A DNA stretch of 64,000 nucleotides from Heloderma charlesbogerti. Its lineage: Eukaryota > Chordata > Lepidosauria > Squamata > Helodermatidae. The stretch lies in NCBI GenBank assembly GCA_026122225.1, contig JANEZZ010001678.1, forward strand, positions 372,001-436,000. The letters run 5' to 3'. The translations under genes and the position numbers were made by a program. The notes below the pieces were generated by a model that saw only the letters and a list, made by a program, of their open reading frames with translations, had not been told where the DNA came from and did not search any database. Position 1 is the first letter of the stretch; each line of letters opens with the position of its first letter. Shown one piece after another: positions 30,598 through 47,269 of the stretch.

Positions 30598-30855
30598 TGG
30601 GTGGGGAACCTCTAGCTGAGGGCCAAAGTGAAGGCCTCCACCCTGTGAAGGCCTCCAGTGAGGACCCTTCTCCAAAGCCCCTGCCCTCTTGGAAAAGGGA
30701 GAGTAGCTCCTTGATTGAGTCACCACCTTGCAAAGGGTGAGTGAAGCCCCTTCGATCAGGCACTCCTGCTGCTTTCAAGCAGCAGTTCCCAAGGCTCCAC
30801 TTGTGGATGGGGAAGGGTAGGGGCAAGTAAAGCCAGCTCAGTGTATGTGCATGAA

Positions 30856-30897
<42 letters not shown>

Positions 30898-31007
30898 GGG
30901 TCCGGGCAAGCACATTGGAGCCTCATGCCCATGTATGAGCATGCCACCCCTGATGTTCTTGCCCAGAACCAATTTGGCCCTAGGGTCAAAAACGTTTCCC
31001 CATCCCT
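30598..31007. mobile_element. Possible hAT-like non-autonomous element
   Basis: Starts GGGTGGGGAACCTCTAG and ends GTTTCCCCATCCCTG, inverted ends of the same kind as 4797-4932 and about 410 bp apart. It carries a (TG)n microsatellite. The flanking 8 bp do not match well, so the call is tentative. Confidence 0.4.
30859..30894. repeat. (TG)18 microsatellite
   Basis: Uninterrupted GT dinucleotides. Confidence 0.97.
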
Positions 31008-31327
31008 GCTGGAGGAGAACTTAAGGACAAACTGGTTATGATCTTAGTAACATTTTTTAAAGTGTCGTGTGGGTAGTCCTTTTCTGGATGCAAAATAATT
31101 GAGACTGGCAACTTCTATGCTGTTGGTAAGTGTTTGCAAGCTTTCAAAATAGTCACTAATCCAGTTAAGGATAGTTAGATGATTCATAAGAATCTCTCAA
31201 CTATGTGCTTTGGATGCCACCTGCCGGCTGAAAGGAAAAAGGACATGGAGGATCTTAAAACCTGGTAATAACATTCCCAGCCAACTATCTTCTTCCTGTC
31301 CCTCACGTGCATGTGAAAGTGAGGAGC

Positions 31328-32199
31328 TTTTTGTTGTTGTTCAGTCGTTCAGTCATGTCCGACTCTTCGTGACCCCATGGACCATAGCACGCCAGGCCTT
31401 CCTGTCCTGCGCTCTCTCCCGGAGTGTGCTCAAATTCATATTCATTGCATCGGTGATGCTATCTAGCCATCTCATCCTCTGCCGTCCCCTTCTCCTTTTG
31501 CCTTCAGTCTTTCCCAGCATCAGGGTCTTTTCCAGAAAGTTTTCTCTTCGCATTAGGTGGCCAAAATATTTGAGCTTAAGCTTCAGTATCTGTCCTTCCA
31601 ATGAGCACTCAGGGTTGATTTCCTTTAGGATTGACTGATTTGACCTCCTTGCAGTCCAGGGGACTTGTAAGAGTCTTCTCCAGCACCACAGTTCGAAAGC
31701 ATCAATTCTTCGGCACTCAGCCTTCCTTATAGTCCAGCTCTCACAGCCATACATTACTACTGGGAAAACCATAGCTTTGATTAGACGGACCTTTGTCGGC
31801 AAGGTGATGTCTCTGCTTCTTACTATGCTGTCTAGGTTTGCCATAGCTTTCCTCCCAAGGAGCAAGCGTCTTTTAATTTCATGGCTACAGTCACCGTCTG
31901 AGGTGATCTTGGAGCCCAAGAAAGTAAAATCTGTCACTGCTTCCATTTCTTCCCCTTCTATATGCCAGGAAGTGATGGGGCCAGGTGCCATGATCTTCGT
32001 TTTTTTAATGTTGAGTTTCAAACCAGCTTTTGCACTCTCCTCTTTCACCCTCAACAAGAGGCTCTTGAGATCCTCTTCGCTTTCTGCCATTAGGGTGGTA
32101 TCGTCTGCGTATCTGAGGTTGTTGATAATTCTCCCGGCAATCTTAATTCCGACCTGTGATTCATCCAACCCAGAGTTTCTCATGATGTACTCTGCATAT
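31328..32199 (-). mobile_element. BovB LINE, 5' truncated
   Basis: The minus-strand 3' end with (AAC)n tail lies at 31328; the copy ends at about 32199 inside the codons for A-E-Y, just upstream of the Y-A-D-D block. From there to 31353 the frame is open and reads Y-A-D-D-T-T-L, F-L-G-S-K-I-T, Y-G-C-E-S-W-T, R-G-R-Q-R-M-R-W. It is very close to the copies at 14860 and 47808. No clear target duplication. Confidence 0.93.
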
Positions 32200-35100
32200 T
32201 TATTTCTATATGATGCCATGCAGAGGGCCCCGGGTAAACCTGCCTCTTTCCTGCTCCCTCTAGAGCCATTCAGATGCCCTGACAGCATGACCATTTCAAG
32301 TTCTCTTGGTGCAGAAAAACCCATTTGGGTTAGGAATGTTGGTGAGAACATGTATAGGATTGTCACTGTTTTGCTGTACTAGGAAGATGTTTTACTTTCC
32401 CCTGCTTGCCTTCTTAAAACATATTTAGGGAAATAGCCAAGAAGTGGAAACAGCAGCATGTCTTTGGAATGTGTGAAGGCTTAGACCTGAGTGTGCAATT
32501 ATGTATTTAGCAAAGCTTCCCAAAGTTTCTCCACCATTTACATGTTGTAAAGAGATGCATCTTTCTGGCCACTTCCCTACATGTATGTTAAAAATACTAA
32601 TTGGAAAATAACGTAAGCAGTGGCTGTAAAATAATGCCTTGTTTAGGGGTGCACTTCTTCTAAAAAATACAGTGTCAGGGATAAAATAGATTTCTCTTTT
32701 TCAGTAGAAAGCAGACAGTCTGCATTTTTGCTTGGGTTTTTGTTTGAGGGGGATTTTTGCCTGTCTGAGGGGCTGTCTCAGTCCTATTGCCTTGGTTTCA
32801 TGCAACATCCTGGACACCTTCCAAACCTCCCCTCACATACACAGTTTGAACTGCAGCTGATACTTATATCATTAGACTGAGGGAAAGGAGCTTAACATGG
32901 CCAGGTTAGCACCCTGACATTACTTTCACAGAGCCTTTATAGATCTTAATTTGTAATTAATAGTATGTGCTCTTCTTGCATATTACACATCCCTTTGCTA
33001 TGTCCAGAGAAGGGGCACAAATAGTGTGATGTATTTAAAATCTCTTCGCATACCAGCTGAAGTTGCTTCACATAGCTATAAAGCTTAACAAGCAGTTAAA
33101 CTCCTCAAAAGTTTTGTTGTCTTTGTTTTAGACAACATACATACACACACAAATTGTGGGGCCAAATACTTAATGTGTACATAGCGTTAGGAGCTGTTAC
33201 AATACGTGTTGCAGGTATCCAATAAGAAATATTACCTGTTTTCCTTTTGTAATACTTTGCAGCCCATTCACATGTTGCTATTTTTGGGTTACGGTGTTTC
33301 ATGAATGCAACTGAAATGCAAACTATGAATGGGGTAGGCATGTTTGCAGACATGTGAGTTGTACAGATGTGCTTGGCCCCACCATTGGCCATGGCTTCCT
33401 GTTGACTGGGTGTGCGGTGAAACAGCCCTCAGTTGTATATAGATGCAGGGCCCCGTTGTGATACTTCTTTTCCTATGTGCATGCCTTTGGGTGATAAGTG
33501 GATTCAGACAACCATTTCAGCCCAGTTTTAATTCTGGGGAGTGCAGAAGGGTACCAGGCTACTTGGGCCCTTAATGCAATGGAAATATTTTCAAATGCTT
33601 TCACATGGCCTCTCCTTCTGCTGCTCTCCCTTTAAAATTTCCAGCAGTTGAGAACAACTTGAGGGGGACAGTGCTCTTGTTCCAAGCTTCAACAAATGTG
33701 TAATGTCACTAGCCCAACAAGTGTGTGCAGCAGAGCTTCTCTGTTTGGTAAATGTCAGGTGTGCAGATAGGCCGAAGAAGGGCAACTGTGTTTGTAAATC
33801 AGTGTCTCTACAACTGTCTCTGGATGCCTCTGTGAGTACAGGAAGAGAAGAGAGGGCTAATTTGCTCTTAGACCTGATTTAAACATTACCTGGCTGTTCT
33901 TGTAACGATCAAAAAGAATCCATCATATGGTTGGGTTTTCCCACACCAGCAGTGCCCCTCTAGTAATTTGTGCATGAAGGAAATCTATCACTTTAGATCA
34001 TGCAGATGTTAGCAGAATGCTACCATGCTATTGCCAGTAAGTAAGAATTGGTTGCAGGGGAGTGAAATGTATAGGTCAGAGAGATATGAAGCTTCAGCAG
34101 AGGCCTGATATATACTTGACTTCAGTTTCCCCTACATGTCTTTTTCCTTTCTAAAAATGCTTGAATATCATAACATAACATAAGGGACAAATCAACACCT
34201 GAATGTTGCTATATCTGCAGAAACATTGACACAAACAACAGACTCAGTTACCATTATTCTCTGCATTCGTGCTTGCATGACAAAAACCTGCCAACCACTA
34301 TATTTGAAGGTAACACTACCCCACAGGGATACTAGAGGTCTGAGGCGGTTGCACATGTATGAATTTGCCCCAACAATGTCAAGAGCATCAAACTGGGATA
34401 CGTGGCTTGTCATCAAAACTTGTTCAAGTGTGTGAGTTGTTGTTTTAACTTGGAGGGGATCATAGGTGCCTTTAATAAACTCTTCTCACAAGGGCCTTAT
34501 TTGCTTCATATTTCTATGCCTGTGCCAGGTTGGTGAGGCATTGCTCAAGTGAGGAATCATTAGAAAAATGCATTAACCAATTTCCCCCCATTTTTCTTAA
34601 ATTGCTTGTAGTACCTTTTTCATCCACCAGATGTGCGCAGTTGAGCCACTTTGGCTCAGTTCCCTGGCAGTGATGTCAGAGCCTCTGGATTGGAGGATGA
34701 GGTCGGCTGACATTGTGTCATCAAGGCGGTGGCCATTTCCTCCCCACATCCCCCCCTTCCTCCTCCTGCCCCTCCCCTCCTGCTGGCCTCGTTTCCTCTG
34801 AAACAAAAAAAGGAAAAGCCAGGGTGTTCCTTTCCCACAGACAAAGGCTTTTGTTTTGCTGTCATTGCCTTCCCCATCTGTTGCTTTTCTTTTATACTGC
34901 CTGTTCCTCACTGGGGAAGCTTTAGCAGCAGCTCAGATTACATTATAGGGGTTCTTTGTGTTTCCTTTTGGTGTAGTGTAGGGGATTTGTTAGCCGCTTT
35001 AGGGGGTGTCGGTGTGTGTATGTATGTATGTATGAGAGAGACAGACAGACAGACAGACCTTAAGATTATAATAATCAGGGAGGCTTTCTGTCTGCTCCTG

Positions 35101-35621
35101 AACTGCTACATACCACTAAACTCTACCCTGTCCTTTTGTTACATACTTCTGGGATACTTAGATAAATTTTTGAGGCATACACAGCTCTTTTGGGGGGATC
35201 AATGAATATTTGTAGGGAGTTTGCAAGCCCTTCCCCTTTGTGATTTGCTTTCTGAGTTGGCATGGCCCTTGTTCTGGCTTTCTTCCTACCCACATGTTCT
35301 GATATTAAGCATTCACACATTTCTGTGAATGCCTCTCATTCTGCAGCACTCTTGGGTTCCTACAGCTTTCTTGTCTCCGCTGCCCTATTGCTGGCATATT
35401 TTGCTTTTTAATTCCCACAGAGGTATGCTTCACTCATGCCTTGCAGCTGAGCCTGCTGTTTTAGGCTTGGGGACCCACCCAAATGTGTAAGCTGTACTTT
35501 CCCAGCACTCCTGTGCTGACTCATCCAAACTGAGTTGGGAAAATGCATTTTAAGCTGTTTCTGCAAGTCATGGTGCTCACACAGAGTCATTTAATGCCAG
35601 CTTATGTTGCTGAAGCGATTG
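32200..35621. other. Intronic sequence, mostly unrecognised
   Basis: About 3.4 kb with no supported gene or named element. It contains a compound microsatellite at 35012-35058 (GTAT then ACAG units). Confidence 0.55.
35012..35058. repeat. Compound microsatellite (GT/GTAT/GA/CAGA)
   Basis: GTGTGTGTATGTATGTATG followed by AGAGAGACAGACAGACAGAC. Confidence 0.9.
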
Positions 35622-35795
35622 TGTCGGCCATTGGGTGTTCCTGATCTTGTCTGATCTCGGAAGCTAAGCAGGGTCAGTCCTGGTTGGTACTTGGATGGGA
35701 GACCGCCTGGGAATCAGGCTTCCTGCATTGAGCAGGGGGTTGGACTCGATGGTCTTGTAGGCCGCTTCCAACCCTATGATTCTATGACTTCTATG
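35622..35795 (+). mobile_element. 5S rRNA-derived head fused to CR1 tail (SINE)
   Basis: 35622-35714 is 5S rRNA-like: GATCTCGGAAGCTAAGCAGG, CTTGGATGGGAGACCGCCTG and GGAAT occur in the right order, with the internal promoter region included. It passes directly into a CR1 end (TTCCTGCATTGAGCAGGGGG, GGACTCGATGG, CTTCCAACCC, ATTCTATGA). The last part of 5S is replaced by the CR1 tail. This is the architecture of a 5S-derived SINE using CR1 machinery. Confidence 0.85.
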
Positions 35796-35943
35796 ACTGT
35801 CCTACTTAGATTGTCTCCGGACAAAGCGTGGGCCTGTGTTTCCAGATCTTCCTGTGCATCATCCACCTCACCCACCCCACTATTTGAGATGCCACCTTTT
35901 GTGTTCCATACCTCAGGGGTGGGCTGGCTTCAGTCTTGCTCGA

Positions 35944-36103
35944 TCTACCATTTGGATGACTTTGGGCCTGTCACAGACTCTCAGCCCAGCCTACCTCACA
36001 ACGTTGTTTTGAGGATAAAATGGAGAGGAGGAGGATAATTTAAGCCACCTTGAGTTCCTTGTAAGAGGAAAAAGGGTGGGCTATAAATGCAATAAAAAAA
36101 ACA
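35944..36103 (+). mobile_element. tRNA-SINE 3' fragment
   Basis: GACTTTGGGCCTGTCACAGA, CTCAGCCCAGCCTACCTCAC and GAGGATAAAATGGAG, ending GCTATAAATGCAATAAAA, match the 3' two-thirds of the SINE at 59411-59660. Confidence 0.8.
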
Positions 36104-36232
36104 CAACCTGGTGCCCTCCAGATGTTTTGAATTACAAGTCCCATCATCCCTGGCCAGCATGGCCAGTGGGAAGGGATTGTGGAAGCTGTAGTTCAAAACC
36201 TCTGCAGGGCACCATCTTGCCTATCCCTGGTA
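36104..36232. mobile_element. Degenerate palindromic hAT-like MITE
   Basis: CCCTCCAGATGTTTTGAATT and the complementary AGTTCAAAACCTCTGCAGGG are the inverted arms; same family as 4797-4932. Confidence 0.6.
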
Positions 36233-36259
36233 TAACTAATCAGTACCAAGTGTTCCTGA

Positions 36260-36480
36260 GTATGCCATAAAGGGCTTCAAAGTGCTGGTGCCCAGTTTTA
36301 AATTGTGCTCGTAAACGGACCAGCAGCCAGATAAGTTTTTTCAGAACTGGCACAATGTGCTTCCACTGGCCAGGCTCAGCTGACAACCAAGTGGCTGTAT
36401 GTTGGACTAACCTGATTTTCCAGGTAGTCTTCAAAGCAGTTCTACATACAACACATTGCAATAGTTGAATCTGGAGATAA
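36260..36480 (-). mobile_element. L2-like LINE fragment
   Basis: AAATTGTGCTCGTAAACGGA, CCAGCAGCCAG, TTTTTTCAGAACTGGCACAA and ACATTGCAATAGTTGAATCT follow the order of a common reptilian L2-type 3' region on the minus strand. Family assignment is from memory of such consensus sequences. Confidence 0.5.
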
Positions 36481-37167
36481 AGCTTGGATACCTGTGGCTG
36501 AACTATCTCTGTGCAGGAGGGATGGCAGCTGGTGCACCAGCTTTAGCTAGTGATAGGCATGGCATACCACTTGTGTCTCTAGTGGACCTATCAGCATCCC
36601 CAGTCTACTTTAGCCCAATCTCCAGTTTAAAAAAAGATCAGGTAGCAGCTGATGTGAAAGACCTTTGCCTGTGACCCTGGAAAGTCACTGCTGGTAAAAA
36701 TGGATGGTTGTAGGGCAGATGGTAAGGTGGCTTCATATTTTCAGGAATAAGCTGGCCTCCTACTGAGTAAGTGGAAGACTCTCCTGGTCCTAAGGGACCA
36801 TATAATATATGTTAAATCATAACGCATTGAGCGAACAAACTAAGAACTAAAACTAACCAGGGTGCAAAATGAAAAGGTAAAGCAAAGGCTGTACTACTGA
36901 AGTGGTCTTCCTCCTCCTATAAGATACACTTGCCAACTTCTGCTGCCCTGAAATTGTGTGTTCTCAAGAGCTCTATGGAGGGTGTTCCTTGACATTGTTA
37001 CACTTTCAAGGAAAGGGAAAATGTGACATGAATATCAGGGTTTGAGACGTGCTTCTTTTGGAATGATATATATTTTCTGCATGGAGTTGTTTTCCCACCA
37101 GAGTACAGATGTACGGAACCATGATCAGAATATTGGCCTTATTGCAGCTTTCCTACAGAATAGCTAA

Positions 37168-37195
37168 TTGCTGCTGCTGCTGCTGCTCCTGCTGT
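37168..37195. repeat. (CTG)n short tandem repeat
   Basis: About nine CTG units with one CTC interruption, within the intron. Confidence 0.9.
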
Positions 37196-37552
37196 CGTCA
37201 CCACAGCTCTACATTTTCTAGCAGGCCTGTCCTAAGTTCCACTGAAGCCCTCTCTCCAATCCCACTGCTTCCTAACTGCAAAACAGGAATTTTCTAGGGA
37301 TATGGTGCTGTTCAAGCACCAGATGGTGCTGTTGCCCTATTTTACTATTCTCTGTGTTCCTTTGCCGCATTCAGCCATTTTAGAGAGGATGTTTGTCTTC
37401 CCTCTAGACTCCATTTTGTGTTTGTGGCGCAGAAAAATAAGACTGAGCAAGGGAGGAGCCTGCAGGGAGGGTGAGGCAAGCTGAGTCACAGGCTGCTGCT
37501 GCTTTTTGATGGGTCTGCTTTCTATCCCCCGCTCGCCATGCACGCATGCTTG

Positions 37553-37554
<2 letters not shown>

Positions 37555-37586
<32 letters not shown>
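37555..37586. repeat. (CA)16 microsatellite
   Basis: Uninterrupted CA dinucleotides followed by GAGG. Confidence 0.97.
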
Positions 37587-37589
<3 letters not shown>

Positions 37590-39955
37590 GCCAGTAAGCA
37601 ATCTTTATTTTACAAAATGATGGTATGTGTATGCACTCAGTATCAGATTTAAACTCTGCATACAGCAGTGCTGAGCCCTCTTTTCTGCCTGTGATAATAA
37701 ATGCTGGCAATCTGGATAGGTTGCTTTCTGTTTTAACACTCAGTCACCCTCAGTTAACTGCAGAATTATGCCACAACTGACCTCAGGGAAAATGCTTACA
37801 TATCTGACAAAACCTTTCAGCTACAGCAGAAAGGAATGTTTTGCCCTGAATTGCAGTGGGGAAAAATTCTAAGGCAGCAACAAAGAAAAAGAAGTAATTA
37901 TCAGAATCAGATTATTAACAAATCTAATTCTTGTATCACAGTCTATTTCTTCCTAAGTAGAGGGATTTAGAAACGGAAATTTGCTTTCCCAATTAATAAG
38001 CCTTAGATGCCAGAGGTGGGTGTGCGTGCTTGTTTTATTTCATACCTATACCAGATAACCTTTCTTATATTTAGCATGCATCCCCCTCAAAAGATACTGA
38101 TGCATAAACCTGAGCTGTCTGTCCACTAGAGGAGGTGGAGATTTTTAGCCCCCTTCATAATGCTAGAAGACACAGTGGCTATGAATCTGAACAGAAACCT
38201 GTGGTATACACCTGAAAGACACAAGGCCTGTGTGTTTGTGAGATGAAATGGCCAGCAGCACTAGAGAGCTGAGCCAATGAGCTTGGAGTAAGCTTCTGGA
38301 TTCCATGAGGCTTTCTTCATTCTGAGAAGCAAAATGGTTGACATGTACCTACCCCCTTCAGCCTTTCCTGTTATTTTGTAGCACAGGGCCCTGCTACACC
38401 TGTCCCCATATTCACTGATCATGAACAAGTTGCTTCCACAGCACCTTTTTTCCTTCCTGCTTCCTTTCACAAATTTGAGGTCACCATTGCTCCATTCTCA
38501 CCAAGGTGGTAAATCTGTGGCTGGACTATACCACTTCAGAATGTAGGTGGAGGCTCCAGTGGCTGAATGTTCTTCCATACAAAACATGTTCCCTGCACAT
38601 AGAAATTAGCCTGTTCAGGGAGAAGGGTCATAGCTTAGCCTTCTTCCTGGCATCTAGTTTTCTCTATGCAGGGAATATTTTTGTATGGAAAGGCATTCAG
38701 TCTTATGAACTCCTAGCTTCATTCTGAAGTGATGCTGCTCAGAGACAGGTTTACTATCTCAGTGAGTACTTGACCCTTTTTGCTTCTGCTTCTAATGCTG
38801 CAAAGAAATAGAAGTGCGATCCCTTTCCCTAGCCAGTTCTGTTCCATAGTTTAAAGCAAGCTACCTCTTCACACCCACTTTTCCCCTACCCAGTTCCTGC
38901 ATGTGAGACCTTTTTCATCCAGAAAACCCCACCCCACACAGATATATGTGTGTGTGTGTGAATGCTGAAGGCATTTGTGTTGCTTTCCTGTCTCAGATCC
39001 CTTAATTTGTGTATTGATGTGGCTATGCAGAAAACTAGGTCAGTGACTGTAAACCTTTAGCAGTAATGCTCCTAACCTGTGGAGTGTGCATGTGTCAAGG
39101 AGGATAAACTATTAAGAGAAACACCACTGATGTATTGGCTTTGTGAATTATGCCCATTTGTCTCTTCTTTCCCCACTCCCAGCTTTCCCTGTCAGAGAGT
39201 GTGATTTAGTATGACAGAGTCAGAGGTGTTGCTCCTGAGATAATGGAATCCATTCTGCTAGCATGCTGCAGAGAAGCTATGTTTAAATCATATAGGTGTC
39301 CTTTGCCTTCACCTTGGGGAACTAGTGTGTGACATCAGGATTGCCCTAAAGACTTGCATGAATACAGGAGCTCTGTGGCAATGCAGCAGTGTCCCTGATA
39401 CCCTGCTTACCTTGCTCTTCTCCTTCTTCATTATCTTCCTACTTTCTTTTGTAATCATTCAACCTAGTTGTCCTGTAATTGTTCCAAGAAATTAATCATC
39501 TTGCAGTCAGATGTGAGTGAGAACTTCTGAGTCATCTTTTCCACTTTTCAGGAAGCTGCATGCCTAAAGATAGGTAGTGTGTGACACATGTGCAGGGATG
39601 TAATTTCTTTCTCGGGTGCACAACCATGCTTGAAACACAGAACATGGATCCCTTAAAGGAAAGTTAGTACAGCCCTTGGTCTAGGGAATAGGGAGGAGAA
39701 AGCTTCTGGCATGGCATAAAATATCCTTGCAAGCAAATCTCTCTCACACACCCATGCTAGCTATATATGGCCTTTTGATGGGCTACAGTAGCAAACTGGC
39801 AGTGAACCAGTTCACAGAAGCTTCCCTGCCTAGTTGCTTGGGGGCAGTTCTTCGCCACCACAGGCTATCAAAATGAGTGGCTGTTTACAAGCCAGTGAGA
39901 GAGGATATGTGATCAAGCCTTGGAACCACAGTGGTAGCGAGAGGATTGCAGTCTG
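37587..39955. other. Intronic sequence, nothing recognised
   Basis: About 2.4 kb of the large intron without a gene or element that I can support. Confidence 0.55.
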
Positions 39956-39959
39956 ACTT

Positions 39960-40165
39960 CATGAATCATAAGAGCTGAAAGGGATCCCAAAGGTAACCTG
40001 GTCCAACCCCCTGCCCATTGCAGAAAATGGTTGCTGCAGCACCCCTGAAAGGTGGCCATTCATCCTCTGCTTAACAGCCTCCAACAAAGGAGAGAGCATC
40101 CTCTTCTGAGGCAGCTGCTGAACAACGCGTACACTCAGGAGGTTCTTCCGAATGTTTGGTTAGTG
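39960..40165 (-). mobile_element. Old CR1 3' fragment
   Basis: GCTGAAAGGGATCCCAAAGG, CTGGTCCAACCCCCTGCCCA, CATTCATCCTCTGCTTAACA and GGAGGTTCTTCCGAATGTTT follow the complement of the CR1 3' region but are much more diverged than the other copies, so this is an older insertion. Confidence 0.7.
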
Positions 40166-40923
40166 CTACTGCTGTTGAGGCAGCATTTCCTAGGATCAGG
40201 TGACAGGCTTCTTGGGGCAGCTCAAGGGGGATATCATGCTGCCACTGCCTGAAATGGCAGATGTGCAGTAGCTGCCAGCAGTGGTCCCATCTCCCTAGGC
40301 CACATAAAGGGATGTGAAGGATAGAGCAGTTAGGTCTGCCAAAGTTCTTTGTACCAAATAGAAAGGGGGAGCAGAGCCATCCCTTCCTCACAGGCACACT
40401 GCTGGGCCTGCTGCTCTTAATAACAAAAGGTCTGTTTTGGCTCTCAAACAGGAAGCTGGGGAAGCATGGTGTGGCTTGACCCCACTTGTCATTCTTTGTT
40501 ATAGTAGCTCGAAAGAAACCTGAAACTGTATGCCTAACACACCTGCCTAATCTTGCCTGAAAGAATATGTATATCTCCCTACCGACAAGGTTTTAACCTC
40601 CCCTCTCCTAGGTGCCTCCTGCTTACACAATGTGGCCTTTGTGGCCTATACTATCCTGTGGCTTGATCACCTCCGCTACAGTTCCTAGCAGTCTTGTTGC
40701 ATTCTAGGTAGAGAAGAAAGAGAGAAAGTGAGCAGAGCATCTTTCCCTATATCTTTTGACTCTTTCTTTCTGCCATCCCTTTAAAAATATGAGTGTGGGG
40801 AGGGTTGGGGGAATGCTGTATTTGCTTAGGGAGACTGATAGCTGTTGAGAAGTTGTATGCTGGCCAGTTTATAGTGAAAGGGATGCTCAGATGACTAAGG
40901 TCTTGCTTTCCTCTGGCCCACAG
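40166..40923. other. End of the 18.4-kb DIAPH1 intron
   Basis: No gene or named element. It ends in the acceptor TTTCCTCTGGCCCACAG. Confidence 0.6.
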
Positions 40924-41280
<357 letters not shown>

Positions 41281-41687
41281 TGAAGCACATGAGCATTTTT
41301 CCCTTGTAGAGAGCAGGTTGCACAACTTGTAACCTACCAAGCTGAACCTAATCTGCCACTTATATAACACAGCCTGTAAAGCCCCCCATTTTGCTACCTA
41401 AGACTGCAAAAATAGAGGGGCTGTAAACATATGCATTCAGCTTGGTGGGCCATAAATTGTTGATATAAGAGGGAAAGGAGACCATGCTGGAATTAGATCA
41501 CTTGTCTTTGGATGTATCAAATTCTGTCGGAAAGATTGTAATGTAAATATTCTCCATACTTTTCCTTCTTTCTTGGGTGGAAAGGATCTATGGCCTGAAA
41601 GAATTACCTTCATTTTTTAACTGATAAAAACTATTCCTTAGGCCAGTAGGCACTGGTTATCTTCCAAGCCCAATACTCTCACGTTGA

Positions 41688-43587
<1,900 letters not shown>

Positions 43588-43641
43588 TAGCATTTATCCT
43601 ATTTAGCCACACTCACAGTAGCCCACTTTCTTTATTGCTAG

Positions 43642-45589
<1,948 letters not shown>

Positions 45590-46472
45590 ATCAAGGGTGT
45601 AGGTGATGTTCCACCAGGCACCATCTAAGCCCCCAAAGTGCAGTTTCAGCAGTTGTCCAACAAAATACTAACAGCAGAATTGAACAGACAAAAAGATGAA
45701 TTGCCTAAGCAACCAACCGTGTTCTCTACCAGAGACAGTCATGAGTTGCCTCGGGATCCCTACAGCAGACATCCTAGTTTCAGCACTACCCTCAGTGACA
45801 GTCATTCTTTCCAAAGATGAAGGTGGACCTATGGCCCTGTGTTGAGCCAGACCTAGGAATAACCTTAGAGACCTCGGTAGCATCCTTATGGGCATCAGTC
45901 ACCAGATTAATCTCCACTGAGGCCACCTGTCTTTGGACAGAGGAGTTCACTCTGGATATTACATGCCGTGCAATATCCTGGTGCTTGAAAAATGGCCTGA
46001 GAGGATTTCTTACTGGGCGAGTTCTCCCTAGATGTGGTTCAGTTGACTTCCAGAGCTATGACGCACAATGTAGCGGCAAGGTGTAACATTTACCTCAACA
46101 ACTGGTTTGTGGTTCCGGGCTTTCTGTCTTGACGGGTGAGTGCTCCTTTTTCGGTTATCCACTGGCTTGGAGATCCCTTAGAAGCAGTACTGGTGGAAAC
46201 CAGAGCCAGCTAAGGAGGAGGACAAGAAAGCCAAACCACAGCAGTCCTTTGGGAATTCTACACACTTCTCCAGCAAGATGGCAAAGTGAATCCATCCAAA
46301 GACAACCACAAGAGACTCAACTCAGCCATCCTTTGGGACAGTTTCTTCCTCACCTCCTTCAAAGGAATATGTTCAGTATATGTTTTTATATGATTATATG
46401 TTTGTATTTTATTGCTTCTTAATTTTTAAAAACCACCCAGAGGAGTTAGTTGGTGGACGGGGTAAAGATGTT
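45590..46472 (+). mobile_element. Possible DIRS-like ORF1 relic
   Basis: A stretch with scattered open frames between the intron start and the CR1. Segments such as A-S-V-T-R-L-I-S-T-E-A and W-T-E-E-F near 45865-45960 recall DIRS ORF1, and the stretch lies upstream of a recognisable DIRS RT piece at 47270. The evidence is weak and the region could be something else. Confidence 0.3.
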
Positions 46473-47093
46473 GGATCTTGGAATTGTTGTAGATCACAAG
46501 CTGAATATGAGCCAACAATGTGATGTGAGCAAAGAAGGCAAATGCTATTTTGGGCTGTATTAATAGAAGCATAGCTTCCAAATCCCAGGAAGTACTAGTT
46601 CCCCTCTACTCAGCACTGGTTAGGCCTCATCTGGAGTACTGTGTCCAGTTCTGGGCACCACATTTTAAGAAGGATGCAGACAAACTGGAGAGGGTTCAGA
46701 GGAGGGCAAAAAAGATGATCAGGGGACTGGAAACAAAGCCCTATGAAGAGAGACTGAAAGAACTGGGCATGTTTAGCCTTGAGAAGAGAAGATTGAGGGG
46801 AGATATGATAGCGCTCTTCAAGTACTTGAAAGGTTGTCACAGAGAGGAAGGCCAGGATCTCTTCTCGATCATCCCAGAGTGCAGGACACGGAATAATGGG
46901 CTCAAGTGACAGGAAGCCAGATTCCGGCTGAACCTCAGGAAAAACTTCCTGACTGTTAGAGCAATACGACAATGGAACCAATTCCCTAGGAATCTATTGG
47001 GGATGCTCTGACTTGGATTCCTGCACTGAGGAGGGGGTTGGACTCGATGGCCTTGTAGGTCCCTTCCAACCTTACTATTCTATGATTCTATGT
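46473..47093 (+). mobile_element. CR1 LINE 3' portion
   Basis: 5'-truncated CR1 from the L-G-I-V-V block of RT to the ATTCTATGA tail. It includes [16 protein letters not shown] and [15 protein letters not shown] with the sequence that is missing in the copies at 3354 and 14240. A deletion near 46985 removes part of the 3' UTR. An (AAAT)n stretch follows. Confidence 0.92.
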
Positions 47094-47269
47094 TGTAAAT
47101 AAATAAATAAAATAAAGCCATTCCAGCTGACACCAAACATGTATAGGGGACTGTCTCCATTTTGTGGAAAGATCGACATAGACAGCCACAGGCACTTGGT
47201 TAAGGAGACAGTCTCCTTGGATTACACCATGGAATTCCAAGCATCCACAGACTTGTTGGAGGCTGCAGA

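Noticed and set aside
35622..35714. A functional 5S rRNA gene
   Set aside because: The 3' part of 5S is missing and replaced by a CR1 tail, there are several substitutions, and it is a single copy inside an intron.
37168..37195. CTG repeat as a disease-type expansion
   Set aside because: Only about nine units with an interruption, intronic; nothing suggests expansion.
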